Shown piece by piece: positions 34,029 through 41,821 of a stretch of DNA of 64,000 nt (position 1 is the stretch's first letter; the number at the start of each line of letters is the position of its first letter). Below the pieces are notes generated by a model. The model saw only the letters and a list, made by a program, of their open reading frames with translations, searched no databases and was not told where the DNA came from. The translations under genes and the position numbers were made by a program. Source of the stretch: Burkholderia sp. Nafp2/4-1b (GTDB lineage Bacteria; Pseudomonadota; Gammaproteobacteria; Burkholderiales; Burkholderiaceae); contig NZ_ML058616.1 of NCBI RefSeq assembly GCF_003635165.1, forward strand, positions 186,001-250,000, read 5' to 3'.

Positions 34029-35846
34029 ATGTGCGGCATTGTCGGCGCAGTTGCGCAGCGTAATATCGTTCCGGTGCTGATCGAAGGATTGCGGCGCCTC
34101 GAATACCGTGGCTACGATTCGTGCGGCGTCGCCGTGCTCGAGCCGGGCGCACCGAAGCGCGCACGCAGCGTCGCGCGCGTCGCCGATCTCGACGCGCAGG
34201 TGCAGGAATCGCACCTCGAGGGCACGACCGGCGTCGCCCACACGCGCTGGGCAACGCACGGCGCCCCCGTCACGCACAACGCCCACCCGATCTTCTCGTC
34301 GAACGCGCTCGCGCTGGTGCACAACGGCATCATCGAGAACTTCGAGACGCTGCGTGAATCGCTGCGCGCAAAGGGCTACGAATTCGTGTCGCAGACCGAC
34401 ACCGAAGTGATCGCGCACCTCGTACACAGCCTGTATCGCGGCAACCTGTTCGACGCCGTGCGCGAAGCCGTGCAGCAGCTGCACGGTGCGTATGCGATCG
34501 CGGTCACGCACAAGGACGAGCCGCACACCGTCGTCGGCGCGCGCCAGGGTTCGCCGCTCGTCGTCGGGCACGGCGACGGCGAGAATTTCCTCGCATCCGA
34601 CGCCCTCGCGCTGGCCGGCAGCACCGACCGCTTCACGTTCCTCGAGGAAGGCGACGTGTGCGAGCTGTCGCTCGACGGCGTGAAGATCGTCGACCGCCAC
34701 GGCGCGCTCGCGCAGCGCGAGACCCGCGTGGTCAACGCGTACGGCGGCGCGGTCGAGCTTGGCCCCTATCGCCACTTCATGCAGAAGGAAATCTTCGAGC
34801 AGCCGCGCGCGATCGGCGACACGGTGCCGCAAACCGATGCCTTCGACGCGACGCTGTTCGGCGACGCGGCGAGCGCCGCGTTCGCGGAGATCGACAGCCT
34901 GCTGATCCTCGCGTGCGGCACGAGCTACTACTCGGGCCTCACCGCGAAGTACTGGCTCGAATCGATCGCGAAGATCCCGACCCAGGTCGAGATCGCCAGC
35001 GAATACCGCTATCGCGAGTCGGTGCCGAACCCGCGCGAGCTCGTGCTGGTGATCTCGCAGTCGGGCGAAACGGCCGACACGCTCGCCGCGCTCAAGCACG
35101 CGCAGTCGCTCGGCCACACGCATACGCTCGCGGTGTGCAACGTCGCGACGAGCGCGATGGTGCGCCTCACCGAGATGCAGTTCCTGACGCATGCGGGCAC
35201 CGAGATCGGCGTCGCGTCGACCAAGGCGTTCACGACCCAGCTCGTCGCGCTGTTCGTGCTGGCCGCGACGCTCGGCAAGCTGCGCGGGCACGTCGATGCC
35301 GCGCAGGAAGCGCAATTCCTGAAGGAGCTGCGCCATCTGCCGGCCGCGCTGAACAGCGTGCTCGCGCTCGAGCCGCAGATCATCGCGTGGTCGGAAGAAT
35401 TCGCGCGCAAGGAAAACGCGCTGTTCCTCGGCCGCGGGCTGCACTACCCGATCGCGCTCGAAGGCGCGCTCAAGCTGAAGGAAATCTCGTACATCCACGC
35501 GGAAGCGTATCCGGCCGGCGAGCTGAAGCACGGGCCGCTCGCGCTCGTCACGGAAGCGATGCCGGTCGTCACGGTCGCGCCGAACGACACGCTGCTCGAG
35601 AAGCTGAAGTCGAACATGCAGGAAGTGCGCGCGCGCGGCGGCGAGCTGTACGTGTTCGCGGATGCCGACACGCAGATCGTCAACGACGACGGCCTGCACG
35701 TGATCCGGATGCCGGAACACTACGGGCAGTTGTCGCCGATCCTGCACGTCGTGCCGCTGCAGCTGCTCGCGTATCACACCGCGTGTGCACGCGGCACCGA
35801 CGTCGACAAGCCGCGGAATCTCGCGAAGTCGGTGACGGTGGAGTAA
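34029..35846 (+). CDS. glmS: Glutamine-fructose-6-phosphate aminotransferase (isomerising)
   Basis: A 605-residue enzyme that makes glucosamine-6-phosphate from fructose-6-phosphate and glutamine. The N-terminal glutaminase opens [10 protein letters not shown] with Cys2 as nucleophile (exposed after Met removal). Two SIS sugar-isomerase domains follow, with CGTSYYSGL near residue 295 and SQSGETADT near residue 340, and the protein ends KSVTVE as in the family. It forms the first part of the UDP-GlcNAc route whose later steps are in glmU. The 51-base gap between glmU and glmS contains a small GC hairpin but no clear promoter, so both are probably on one mRNA. Confidence 0.97.
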   Translation: MCGIVGAVAQRNIVPVLIEGLRRLEYRGYDSCGVAVLEPGAPKRARSVARVADLDAQVQESHLEGTTGVAHTRWATHGAPVTHNAHPIFSSNALALVHNGIIENFETLRESLRAKGYEFVSQTDTEVIAHLVHSLYRGNLFDAVREAVQQLHGAYAIAVTHKDEPHTVVGARQGSPLVVGHGDGENFLASDALALAGSTDRFTFLEEGDVCELSLDGVKIVDRHGALAQRETRVVNAYGGAVELGPYRHFMQKEIFEQPRAIGDTVPQTDAFDATLFGDAASAAFAEIDSLLILACGTSYYSGLTAKYWLESIAKIPTQVEIASEYRYRESVPNPRELVLVISQSGETADTLAALKHAQSLGHTHTLAVCNVATSAMVRLTEMQFLTHAGTEIGVASTKAFTTQLVALFVLAATLGKLRGHVDAAQEAQFLKELRHLPAALNSVLALEPQIIAWSEEFARKENALFLGRGLHYPIALEGALKLKEISYIHAEAYPAGELKHGPLALVTEAMPVVTVAPNDTLLEKLKSNMQEVRARGGELYVFADADTQIVNDDGLHVIRMPEHYGQLSPILHVVPLQLLAYHTACARGTDVDKPRNLAKSVTVE

Positions 35847-35855
35847 AACCCGTCT

Positions 35856-35885
35856 CCCGGAAGGGCCGCCACCGGCCCTTCCGGG
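35856..35885 (+). terminator. 13-bp hairpin after glmS
   Basis: Arms CCCGGAAGGGCCG (35856-35868) and CGGCCCTTCCGGG (35873-35885) match perfectly around a 4-base loop, ten bases past the glmS stop. No T-run follows, so it may work as a factor-assisted terminator or mRNA end stabiliser. Confidence 0.7.
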
Positions 35886-35942
35886 CTGCTGCGTCTCGGC
35901 GTGAAGCAAGCCAGTCAGGCCATTCGGCCAGGTCGAAATATG

Positions 35943-35963
35943 TACCACGTAGTGGTATATAAT
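35943..35963 (+). promoter_or_regulatory. Toxin-antitoxin promoter with overlapping operator
   Basis: A perfect -10 hexamer TATAAT lies at 35958-35963, 25 bases before the toxin start. Immediately upstream, TACCAC (35943-35948) and GTGGTA (35952-35957) form an exact dyad with a 3-base centre. A protein bound here would cover the -10/-35 spacer, the usual arrangement for autorepression by the antitoxin. No strong -35 is evident. Confidence 0.75.
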
Positions 35964-35988
35964 CCTGTGCTAACTCGACTGACTCGAC

Positions 35989-36354
35989 ATGTCTGCTTCC
36001 GTACGACGCGTATTCAAGACGAAGTGGTTTCACAAGGCAGCGGGAAAAGCGGGAATCGCCGATGGCGAACTGTGCCGCGCGGTGCGGGAGCTGGCCCGCG
36101 GCCAGGGCGTCGATCTCGGCGGCAACGTCTGGAAGAAGCGTCTGGACGGGAATCGCCAGCGCGGCATCGTGCTGGGCAAGGTCGGGCATACGTGGGTATT
36201 CGTGTTCCTGTTCGCGAAATGCGACCGCGACAACATCGACGCTCGCGAACTGCGCGCCTTCAGAAAGCTCGCCGCCGATGTCGGTCGACGCACCGACGTC
36301 GACATCGCGACACTGGTCGCATTGAACGAGTGGGTGGAGATTTGCAATGGCTAA
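35989..36354 (+). CDS. Type II toxin, RelE/HigB-like
   Basis: A 121-residue basic protein of the RelE-like superfamily group seen in toxin-first modules. Core features are KTKWFHKAAGKAGI near residue 11, NVWKKRLDGNRQRG near residue 45 and the strand VFVFLFAKCDRDNI near residue 68. Such toxins cleave mRNA on or off the ribosome. The gene precedes its antitoxin and overlaps it by eight bases, which is the higBA order. The exact subfamily and mRNA specificity are inferred. Confidence 0.85.
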   Translation: MSASVRRVFKTKWFHKAAGKAGIADGELCRAVRELARGQGVDLGGNVWKKRLDGNRQRGIVLGKVGHTWVFVFLFAKCDRDNIDARELRAFRKLAADVGRRTDVDIATLVALNEWVEICNG

Positions 36355-36667
36355 GAGCCGATTCAAGAGCGACGCAACGGAGGCGGTCCACAGCGCCGCG
36401 TCGGGCCTCTATCGTGCACAGCTGATCGACAAGAAGACGATGCGCGAATACGACGCGCTCTGCATCGAAGCCGCGCCGAAGTTCGATCCGGCAGCGATCG
36501 CGCGCATCCGCAAGTCGGTCAACGTCAGCCAGAGCGTGTTCGCGCTCTACCTGAACACGACGACGTCGACCGTCCGCCAATGGGAACAGGGCGACAAGCG
36601 GCCGAGCGGTATCGCCGCGCGCATGCTGCAGATCGTCGAGAAGCACGGGCTCGAGGTGTTTTCCTGA
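36347..36667 (+). CDS. HigA-like antitoxin with helix-turn-helix
   Basis: A 106-residue XRE-type protein. The helix-turn-helix is NVSQSVFALYLNTTTSTVRQ near residue 60, followed by WEQGDKRPSG and a C-terminal helix MLQIVEKHGLEV. The N-terminal part (residues 1-45) should wrap the toxin. It overlaps the toxin gene by eight bases and probably represses the operon at the dyad at 35943-35957, alone or with the toxin. No transposase or integrase neighbours the module. Confidence 0.87.
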   Translation: MAKSRFKSDATEAVHSAASGLYRAQLIDKKTMREYDALCIEAAPKFDPAAIARIRKSVNVSQSVFALYLNTTTSTVRQWEQGDKRPSGIAARMLQIVEKHGLEVFS

Positions 36668-36755
36668 GCCGCGTTCCCCGAACGCTGCTGAGCCGCCGAT
36701 CCCGGAACGCGCACCGCAACGCGACGCGAGCCGCAAGCAAGATGACGGAGAGACC

Positions 36756-37211
36756 ATGGTAAGACTGTTTGGATGCGCATTGCTGGCGCTGAGCGCCGCG
36801 TCGACTGGCTGGGCGGCGGAGCACTACGTCGAAGTCTGGAACCCGCCCGAAGCGCGCGTGCCGGCGGCCCGCACACCGGCCGCACGCACCGGCGCCGACG
36901 CGCACGCCGGCAGCAAGGCCGCCGAAAAGCATGCGAGCGTGCCGCCGAAGGCCGCGGTCAAGCCGCACAAGCGCCGCGTCGCACAAGCCATGAAAGCCGC
37001 ACCGCATCGTCCGCCCGCCGCGACGGTCGACGCGCCGGCCGCGCCGCGCCCGGTCGCGCAGCCCGCGCCGGGCCGACTCACAGTGATGCAGCCGGCGGCG
37101 CCCGACACGCCGCACGCGCTCGGCACGTCCGATATCCCGCGGCAATACACGCCGGACGGCAACGTGCTGCGCGTCGGCACGCACAACCGTTCCGCGGAGG
37201 TGACGCGATAA
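36756..37211 (+). CDS. Secreted Ala/Pro/Lys-rich hypothetical protein
   Basis: A 151-residue protein with a signal peptide (MVRLFGCALLALSAASTGWA, cut near residue 21). The mature part begins EHYVEVWNPPEAR, continues as a low-complexity Ala/Pro/Lys region resembling a flexible linker, and ends with IPRQYTPDGNVLRVGTHNR. No family was recognised. It is likely periplasmic. Its TAA stop shares bases with the ATG of the next gene (TAATG), so the two are co-translated. The upstream toxin-antitoxin pair ends 88 bases earlier. Confidence 0.7.
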   Translation: MVRLFGCALLALSAASTGWAAEHYVEVWNPPEARVPAARTPAARTGADAHAGSKAAEKHASVPPKAAVKPHKRRVAQAMKAAPHRPPAATVDAPAAPRPVAQPAPGRLTVMQPAAPDTPHALGTSDIPRQYTPDGNVLRVGTHNRSAEVTR

Positions 37212-37429
37212 TGGAAGCGCAGACCTATCACGGCTACCAGATCTGGGGCCACGCGATCCTGCAGCAGGACGAGATCCTGCAACCCGAACGCTTCGCGGCG
37301 AGCGGCACGATCACGCAGAACAACCGGCTCGTCGAGGCGTCGGGCGTGCTCGGCGTGTTCGATACCGAGGACGATGCGCGCGAAGCCGGGCTCGAATGGG
37401 CGCGCGCGTGGATCGACAGTCACCGCTGA
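37211..37429 (+). CDS. Small hypothetical protein
   Basis: A 72-residue soluble protein starting MEAQTYHGYQIWGHAIL and ending in a helix (EDDAREAGLEWARAWIDSH). The composition is that of a folded alpha/beta protein. The ATG overlaps the preceding stop codon, and a GGAGG lies about eight bases upstream inside that gene. No function is known. A strong bidirectional terminator follows. It shares a layout of a beta-rich start and an acidic-then-helical end with the protein at 28541-28762. Confidence 0.72.
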   Translation: MEAQTYHGYQIWGHAILQQDEILQPERFAASGTITQNNRLVEASGVLGVFDTEDDAREAGLEWARAWIDSHR

Positions 37430-37450
37430 ACGGCAATGGGCAACAGATGA

Positions 37451-37481
37451 AAACAAGGGGCGTCGAAGACGCCCCTTGTTT
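37451..37481. terminator. Bidirectional terminator
   Basis: A perfect 14-bp stem (AAACAAGGGGCGTC at 37451-37464 with GACGCCCCTTGTTT at 37468-37481) with a 3-base loop and A/T-rich ends on both sides. It separates the plus-strand small genes from the convergent FTR1 gene. Confidence 0.88.
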
Positions 37482-37499
37482 CATTCGCACCGCGGCAGA

Positions 37500-38336
37500 T
37501 CACGCCGCATGCCGCGGCGGCCGCATGGCCGTCTGCGGCCGGCCCACCAGCCGCGCGAGCACGACGATCGCGACCAGCGTGCCGACGTACGCGGCGATCT
37601 GGATCCCCGCCGGACGCGCGGTATAGCCGATCAGCGTGTGCAGCGCCTTGCCGACGATGCTCGTTTCCTTGAGCAGCCACGACGTATCCCACACCGCATC
37701 GCCCCACGACGGCACAAGGCCCGCCGCGAGCAGGAAGCCGACGCACTGGCTCGCCATCCCCGCCGCGAGCAGCACGATCAGCGCGTTGGTGACGGAGAAC
37801 AGGCGCTTCAGCGGAATCTGCAGCAACCCCGCATACATCGCGTAGCCGAGCCCGGCGCCGCCGAGCACGCCGAGCAGGCCGCCGACGACCATCTGCGGCG
37901 TCTGCCCCGGGTCGCCCGCCGCGATGCCGTACAGGAACAGCACGGCCTCGGAGCCTTCGCGCAATACGGCAACGCCGACCACGATCGCGAGCCCCGTCAA
38001 CGGCCGGCTGCCGGCCGCGACGGCGCGCCCGACCTCGCCCATGTGCAGCGCCATCTCGCGGCCGTGGCGGCTCATCCAGATGCAGTGCCACGCGAGCATC
38101 AGTGTCGCGACGAACATCACGCCCGCATTGAAGACTTCCTGCCCCATGCCCGACGCCCACTGCGAGATCACGTCGGCGAACGCGGCGATCAGGCCGGCGC
38201 CGATCACGCCGCCGACGAGCCCGCCGCCGACCCACCAGCCGCGCCGCGGCACGCCCTTCGTGGCGGCCATCACGATCGAGACCACCAGCGCGGCCTCGAG
38301 CACTTCACGAAAGACGATCAGGGCAGTAGACAGCAT
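37500..38336 (-). CDS. FTR1-family iron permease
   Basis: A 278-residue inner-membrane protein with seven hydrophobic segments. Two iron-permease motifs are present: REVLE at residues 10-14 in the first helix and REGSE in the middle (VLREGSEAVLFLYG). They mark the FTR1/EfeU/FtrC family, which moves oxidised iron through the membrane. It follows the cupredoxin gene by 12 bases, the FtrB-FtrC pair arrangement. The P19-like (FtrA) and polyferredoxin (FtrD) partners of the full Burkholderia/Bordetella system are not in the window. Confidence 0.9.
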   Translation of the reverse strand: MLSTALIVFREVLEAALVVSIVMAATKGVPRRGWWVGGGLVGGVIGAGLIAAFADVISQWASGMGQEVFNAGVMFVATLMLAWHCIWMSRHGREMALHMGEVGRAVAAGSRPLTGLAIVVGVAVLREGSEAVLFLYGIAAGDPGQTPQMVVGGLLGVLGGAGLGYAMYAGLLQIPLKRLFSVTNALIVLLAAGMASQCVGFLLAAGLVPSWGDAVWDTSWLLKETSIVGKALHTLIGYTARPAGIQIAAYVGTLVAIVVLARLVGRPQTAMRPPRHAA

Positions 38337-38348
38337 GGCGGTATCCGC

Positions 38349-38681
38349 TTACTTGACGCTCAGGTGCGTCTTCGACTGCGCTTCGTGGTACTCGTCGTGG
38401 AACTCGTAGGTGCCGGCCTTCAGCGGCCCGACGAGGATCTCGACCGACTTGCCGGCCGGCACGACCTTCTCCGCCTTGAAGTCGTCGCTTTCGAATTCCG
38501 CCGGCGTCGCGTCGAGGTTCTTCACGACGAACTTGACCTTCTTGCCGGCCGGAATCGTCACGCCATCCGGCGAAAACTTGTGGTCCTTCAGGGTCAGATT
38601 GACGACATCGTCGGCCGCGAAAGCGGACGTTGCCGACGCGCCCAGCAGGGCCAGTGCGAAGCCGAAAGCGAAACGGTTCAT
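38349..38681 (-). CDS. Periplasmic cupredoxin-domain protein, FtrB-like
   Basis: A 110-residue protein with a signal peptide ending SATSAFAAD near residue 24 and a cupredoxin-like beta sandwich (NLTLKDHKFSPDGVTIPAGK, then FVVKNLDATPAEFES). The blue-copper cysteine is absent; the candidate ligands are histidines and glutamates in the C-terminal FHDEYHEAQSKTHL segment. That fits iron- or copper-oxidising partners of FTR1 permeases rather than an electron-transfer azurin. Start 38681 is chosen at the signal peptide. Two dyads lie upstream. Confidence 0.85.
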   Translation of the reverse strand: MNRFAFGFALALLGASATSAFAADDVVNLTLKDHKFSPDGVTIPAGKKVKFVVKNLDATPAEFESDDFKAEKVVPAGKSVEILVGPLKAGTYEFHDEYHEAQSKTHLSVK

Positions 38682-38708
38682 GTGCGTAATGAATGGAAAT
38701 ATCGAAGA

Positions 38709-38760
38709 GAATCGATAGTAAGATCGATTCGCATTTCCATCACGGAGTACCCTTACTCCG
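38709..38760. promoter_or_regulatory. Two inverted repeats upstream of the cupredoxin-FTR1 operon
   Basis: The first has exact arms GAATCGAT (38709-38716) and ATCGATTC (38723-38730) with a 6-base spacer. The second has exact arms CGGAGTA (38743-38749) and TACTCCG (38754-38760) with a 4-base spacer. Both lie within 80 bases of the cupredoxin start and neither fits the Fur consensus well. They look like operators for unidentified regulators; the second has the compact form of MerR-family sites. Confidence 0.55.
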
Positions 38761-38949
38761 CGCATGGAGATCGTGCGCCCCGAATGTGACACACGCGTTG
38801 TCCCGCAAGGCTCCGCAGGAGATTGCGGACAATGCGCGACAGTCAATCGGGGGAAATTCGGGCTGACGCGCGCCGTGGAGCGTCTATTCGTCTGACTTCA
38901 ATATTACAAAGTGCCAACGCGATACCGATCGGATCACGACGAACGGCGC

Positions 38950-38980
38950 TTGACCTTCCCACCATGGCAAGCTTCATCAT
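38950..38980 (+). promoter_or_regulatory. MerR/CueR-type promoter of the copZ-like gene
   Basis: TTGACC (38950-38955) is followed after a 19-base spacer by CATCAT (38975-38980). The long 19-base spacer and an imperfect dyad starting ACCTTCCC and ending in AAGC match the layout of CueR-controlled promoters, which need twisting by the activator. It lies about 36 bases before the heavy-metal protein start. No cueR gene is in the window. Confidence 0.55.
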
Positions 38981-39016
38981 CGCTTCGTTCGTCAATCGTC
39001 AACTCAGGAGCACACG

Positions 39017-39217
39017 ATGGAATTCGAAGTCCAGGACATGACCTGCGGCGGCTGCGCCAACGCGATCACGCGCGCCGTGACGGCAGCCGACCCGGCCGCG
39101 AAACTCGACATCGACGTGGCCGCAAAGACCGTCAAGGTCGAATCGGCGCAAGGCGCCGAACGCGTGCAGTCGATCATCGAGGCGGCGGGCTTCCACCCGG
39201 CGCTGCGCTCGGCCTGA
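39017..39217 (+). CDS. Heavy-metal-associated (CopZ-like) copper chaperone
   Basis: A 66-residue single HMA domain. The metal site is MTCGGC (residues 8-13, MxCxxC), with Cys10 and Cys13 expected to bind Cu(I), and the C-terminal GFHPALRS completes the ferredoxin-like fold. It carries copper in the cytoplasm, normally to a P-type ATPase or a regulator. No copA lies beside it, so it is a free-standing chaperone here. A GGAG site precedes the ATG and a CueR-type promoter is upstream. Confidence 0.9.
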   Translation: MEFEVQDMTCGGCANAITRAVTAADPAAKLDIDVAAKTVKVESAQGAERVQSIIEAAGFHPALRSA

Positions 39218-39287
39218 AGGACGCGGGCGCGGAACGCGGGCACGACGCCGACCGGCGCCGCGCCCGTGAGTACGCCCGTCGGCCGCG

Positions 39288-40778
39288 TCAGCGCAGCCGG
39301 ATCAGCGTCGACTTCAACTCCGTGTATTTCTCGAGCGCGTGCAGCGACTTGTCGCGGCCGTTGCCCGACTGCTTGTAGCCGCCGAACGGGAAATTCATGT
39401 CGCCGCCCTCGTCGTAGCAGTTCACCCATACCGTGCCCGCGCGCAACCGGCGCGACACGTCGTGCGCGGTCGTGAGGTCGGATGTCCACACGGCCGCCGC
39501 GAGCCCGTACTCGGTATCGTTCGCGATCCGCACCGCGTCGTCGACATCGTCGAACACGATCACTGACAGCACCGGCCCGAAGATTTCCTCGCGCGCGATC
39601 TTCGCATCGGGCTTCACCTCGAACACCGTCGGCTCGACGTAGAAACCGCCCGTCTCTTCCCTCACGCGCGTGCCGCCGGTGACGAGCGTGCCTTCCTTGC
39701 GCCCCGCGTCGATGTAGCCGAGCACGCGTTCGAGCTGAATGCCATCGACGATCGCGCCCATCGAAACCGACGGATCGAGCGGGTTGCCCGGCACGTACGC
39801 ACGCGCGGCCGCGACGAGCTTCTCGATGAACGCGTCCTTGATGTCGCGATGCACGAGCAGGCGCGAGCCGGCCGTGCACATCTCGCCCATGTTGTAGAAG
39901 ATCGCGCCGGCCGCGGCCCGCGCGGCGCGGTCGAGATCCGGACAATCGGGCAGCACGATGTTCGGCGACTTGCCGCCGAGTTCGAGCCACGCGCGCTTCA
40001 GGTTCGACTGCGCGGCATATTGCATGATCAGCTTGCCGACCGCGGTGGACCCGGTGAACGCGATGCAGTCGACGTCGCGATGCAGCGCGAGCAGCTTGCC
40101 CGGCTCGCCCGCGCCCGGCACGACGTTGAACACGCCGGCCGGGATGCCGGCCTCGTAGGCGAGCTGTGCGACACGGATCGCGGTCAGCGGCGACTTCTCC
40201 GACGGTTTCAGCACGACGCTGTTGCCGGCCGCGAGCGCCGGGCCGAATTTCCAGGCGGCCATCAGGATCGGGAAGTTCCACGGGACGACGGCTGCCACCA
40301 CGCCGACCGGCTCGCGCGTGACGAGGCCGACGAGATGATGGTCGGCCGGCGCGACTTCGCCGCCGACCTTGTCGATCGCTTCGGCGAACCACTCGACGCA
40401 ATACGCGGCGCCCGGCACGTCGACCGTCGTGGTGTCGCCGATCGGCTTGCCGGCGTCGAGCGTCTCCAGCAGCGACAGTTCGTCGAGGTGTTCGCGCATC
40501 AGCGCGGCCCAGCGCAGCAGCACGGCCTTGCGCGCACGCGGGTTCAACCCGGCCCACACGCCGGCATCGAACGCACGACGCGCGGCCGCGACGGCAGCGT
40601 TCACGTCGGCTTCGCCGCAATCGGCCACCTTCGCGAGCACGCGACCGTCGATCGGGCTCACGCAGTCGAACGTCTTGCCGCCGTGCGCGTCGCGCGACGC
40701 GCCGTCGATGAATGCGCGCCCTTCGATCTCGAGCGACGCCGCCTTGTCCTGCCAGTCAGCCAAAGTCAACTTGTTCAT
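39288..40778 (-). CDS. puuC: Gamma-glutamyl-gamma-aminobutyraldehyde dehydrogenase
   Basis: A 496-residue NAD(P)-dependent aldehyde dehydrogenase. FTGSTAVGK near residue 241 is the cofactor loop, ELGGKSPNIV near residue 266 holds the catalytic glutamate, and GEMCTAGSRL near residue 300 holds the catalytic cysteine. The sequence has the length and segments of PuuC, which oxidises gamma-glutamyl-aminobutyraldehyde in putrescine degradation. The genetic setting (puuR upstream, synthetase, oxidase and hydrolase genes nearby) supports this over a general aldehyde dehydrogenase. It is transcribed together with puuR. Confidence 0.9.
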   Translation of the reverse strand: MNKLTLADWQDKAASLEIEGRAFIDGASRDAHGGKTFDCVSPIDGRVLAKVADCGEADVNAAVAAARRAFDAGVWAGLNPRARKAVLLRWAALMREHLDELSLLETLDAGKPIGDTTTVDVPGAAYCVEWFAEAIDKVGGEVAPADHHLVGLVTREPVGVVAAVVPWNFPILMAAWKFGPALAAGNSVVLKPSEKSPLTAIRVAQLAYEAGIPAGVFNVVPGAGEPGKLLALHRDVDCIAFTGSTAVGKLIMQYAAQSNLKRAWLELGGKSPNIVLPDCPDLDRAARAAAGAIFYNMGEMCTAGSRLLVHRDIKDAFIEKLVAAARAYVPGNPLDPSVSMGAIVDGIQLERVLGYIDAGRKEGTLVTGGTRVREETGGFYVEPTVFEVKPDAKIAREEIFGPVLSVIVFDDVDDAVRIANDTEYGLAAAVWTSDLTTAHDVSRRLRAGTVWVNCYDEGGDMNFPFGGYKQSGNGRDKSLHALEKYTELKSTLIRLR

Positions 40779-40864
40779 TCAGGATGCCTCAATGGTTGTG
40801 TCATTCGCGCTGCGGCACGCCGCGCAACGGCAACACGGCCGGCGGCGAATGCGGTGATGCGCGC

Positions 40865-41434
40865 TCAGAAGGTGGCCGGCGAATTGGCCGACACGACCTC
40901 GCAGAGTTGTTCCGCGCTGGGATTGCGAAAACGGTGCGGCAAACGGCTTTCGAAGTAGTAGCCGTCTCCGGGGTCGAGCAACCAGGTCGCGCCGTCGACG
41001 GTGAGCTCGAGCCGGCCCGACACGACGACGCCGCCCTCGTGCCCCGCGTGCACGAGCATCTCGGGCCCCGTATCGGCGTGCGGCTGGTAGACCTCGCGCA
41101 TGATGCACATGTTGCGGTCCTTCACGCCCGCGCCGACGAGGTGGAACGCGAGCGCGTCGTTGCCGAGGTTCGGCATCTCGTCGCGGCGCGACACGATCGA
41201 GCGCGACTCGACCAGCTCGAACGTGAAGAACTCCGCGAGACTCATCGGGATGCATTCGAGCAGCTTCTTCAGCGAGCCGACCGACGGGCTCACGCGGCCC
41301 TGCTCGATCAGCGAGATCGTGCCGTTGGTCACGCCGGCGCGCTTCGCGAGTTCGCGCTGCGACAGGCCATGCTTGTTGCGCACGAAACGCAGGCGCTCGG
41401 CGACTTCGGTGGACATCGATTCGGTTTCGGACAC
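40865..41434 (-). CDS. puuR: XRE-cupin regulator of polyamine degradation, PuuR-like
   Basis: A 189-residue protein with an N-terminal XRE helix-turn-helix (LSQRELAKRAGVTNGTISLI near residue 24) and a C-terminal cupin domain (EGGVVVSGRLELTVDGATWLLDPGD region). This is the PuuR architecture; PuuR represses the putrescine-utilisation genes and releases DNA on binding putrescine. It lies upstream of puuC on the minus strand and faces the polyamine operon. Candidate PuuR boxes occur in the long region between (41487-41821). Confidence 0.9.
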   Translation of the reverse strand: MSETESMSTEVAERLRFVRNKHGLSQRELAKRAGVTNGTISLIEQGRVSPSVGSLKKLLECIPMSLAEFFTFELVESRSIVSRRDEMPNLGNDALAFHLVGAGVKDRNMCIMREVYQPHADTGPEMLVHAGHEGGVVVSGRLELTVDGATWLLDPGDGYYFESRLPHRFRNPSAEQLCEVVSANSPATF

Positions 41435-41486
41435 GATATGTAGTGCGGTGAAAAAGTGAAACGACGCATTGGGCTCGTTCGGCGCG

Positions 41487-41821
41487 TGTTGAATATTCTA
41501 ATCACTTTATGCCGCGCATCAGCGGGGAAAACCCTGAAAGGCGTTCGAAATAATGAACACCCGATGCATCATTCCATTTACGAATCTTTTATTCGCAATG
41601 CCTCGGGAAAGCCCTGACACAAGACCGTCAAAAAACATTTGACGCCGTTATTGGCTCGTATATGCTGGCTCTCAGGTCAGCGTCATTGGCCATTCATTGG
41701 CACCAAAAAACGTTATCGCAACGCAAAAATTGATGCCTTTCGATGTAAGTGACGCAAACCCGGCACCTTGATTATTTTAAACGCCCCGCGCGCCGAAACG
41801 ATCAGGTGTTCAATACTTTCA
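41487..41821. promoter_or_regulatory. Cluster of three PuuR-like boxes
   Basis: At 41545-41559 the plus strand matches the E. coli 15-base PuuR box in 11 positions, including the whole ATAATGAACA end. Weaker matches on the opposite strand begin TGTT at 41487-41501 (9 of 15) and 41807-41821 (10 of 15). They flank the promoter at 41639-41666, which suits repression of the spu operon and puuR-puuC together. The consensus was recalled, not searched. Confidence 0.6.
41639..41666 (+). promoter_or_regulatory. Probable sigma-70 promoter of the polyamine operon
   Basis: TTGACG (41639-41644) and TATGCT (41661-41666) are separated by 16 bases in an AT-rich stretch. This is the best promoter pair in the puuR-spuA intergenic region and points toward the operon. 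It would give a leader of about 670 bases before the first gene. Confidence 0.6.

Noticed and set aside
32283-35948. Very long open frame on the minus strand opposite glmU and glmS
   Set aside because: Arg/His/Asp-rich translation without domains, covering two certain genes on the other strand. It is an effect of high third-position GC.
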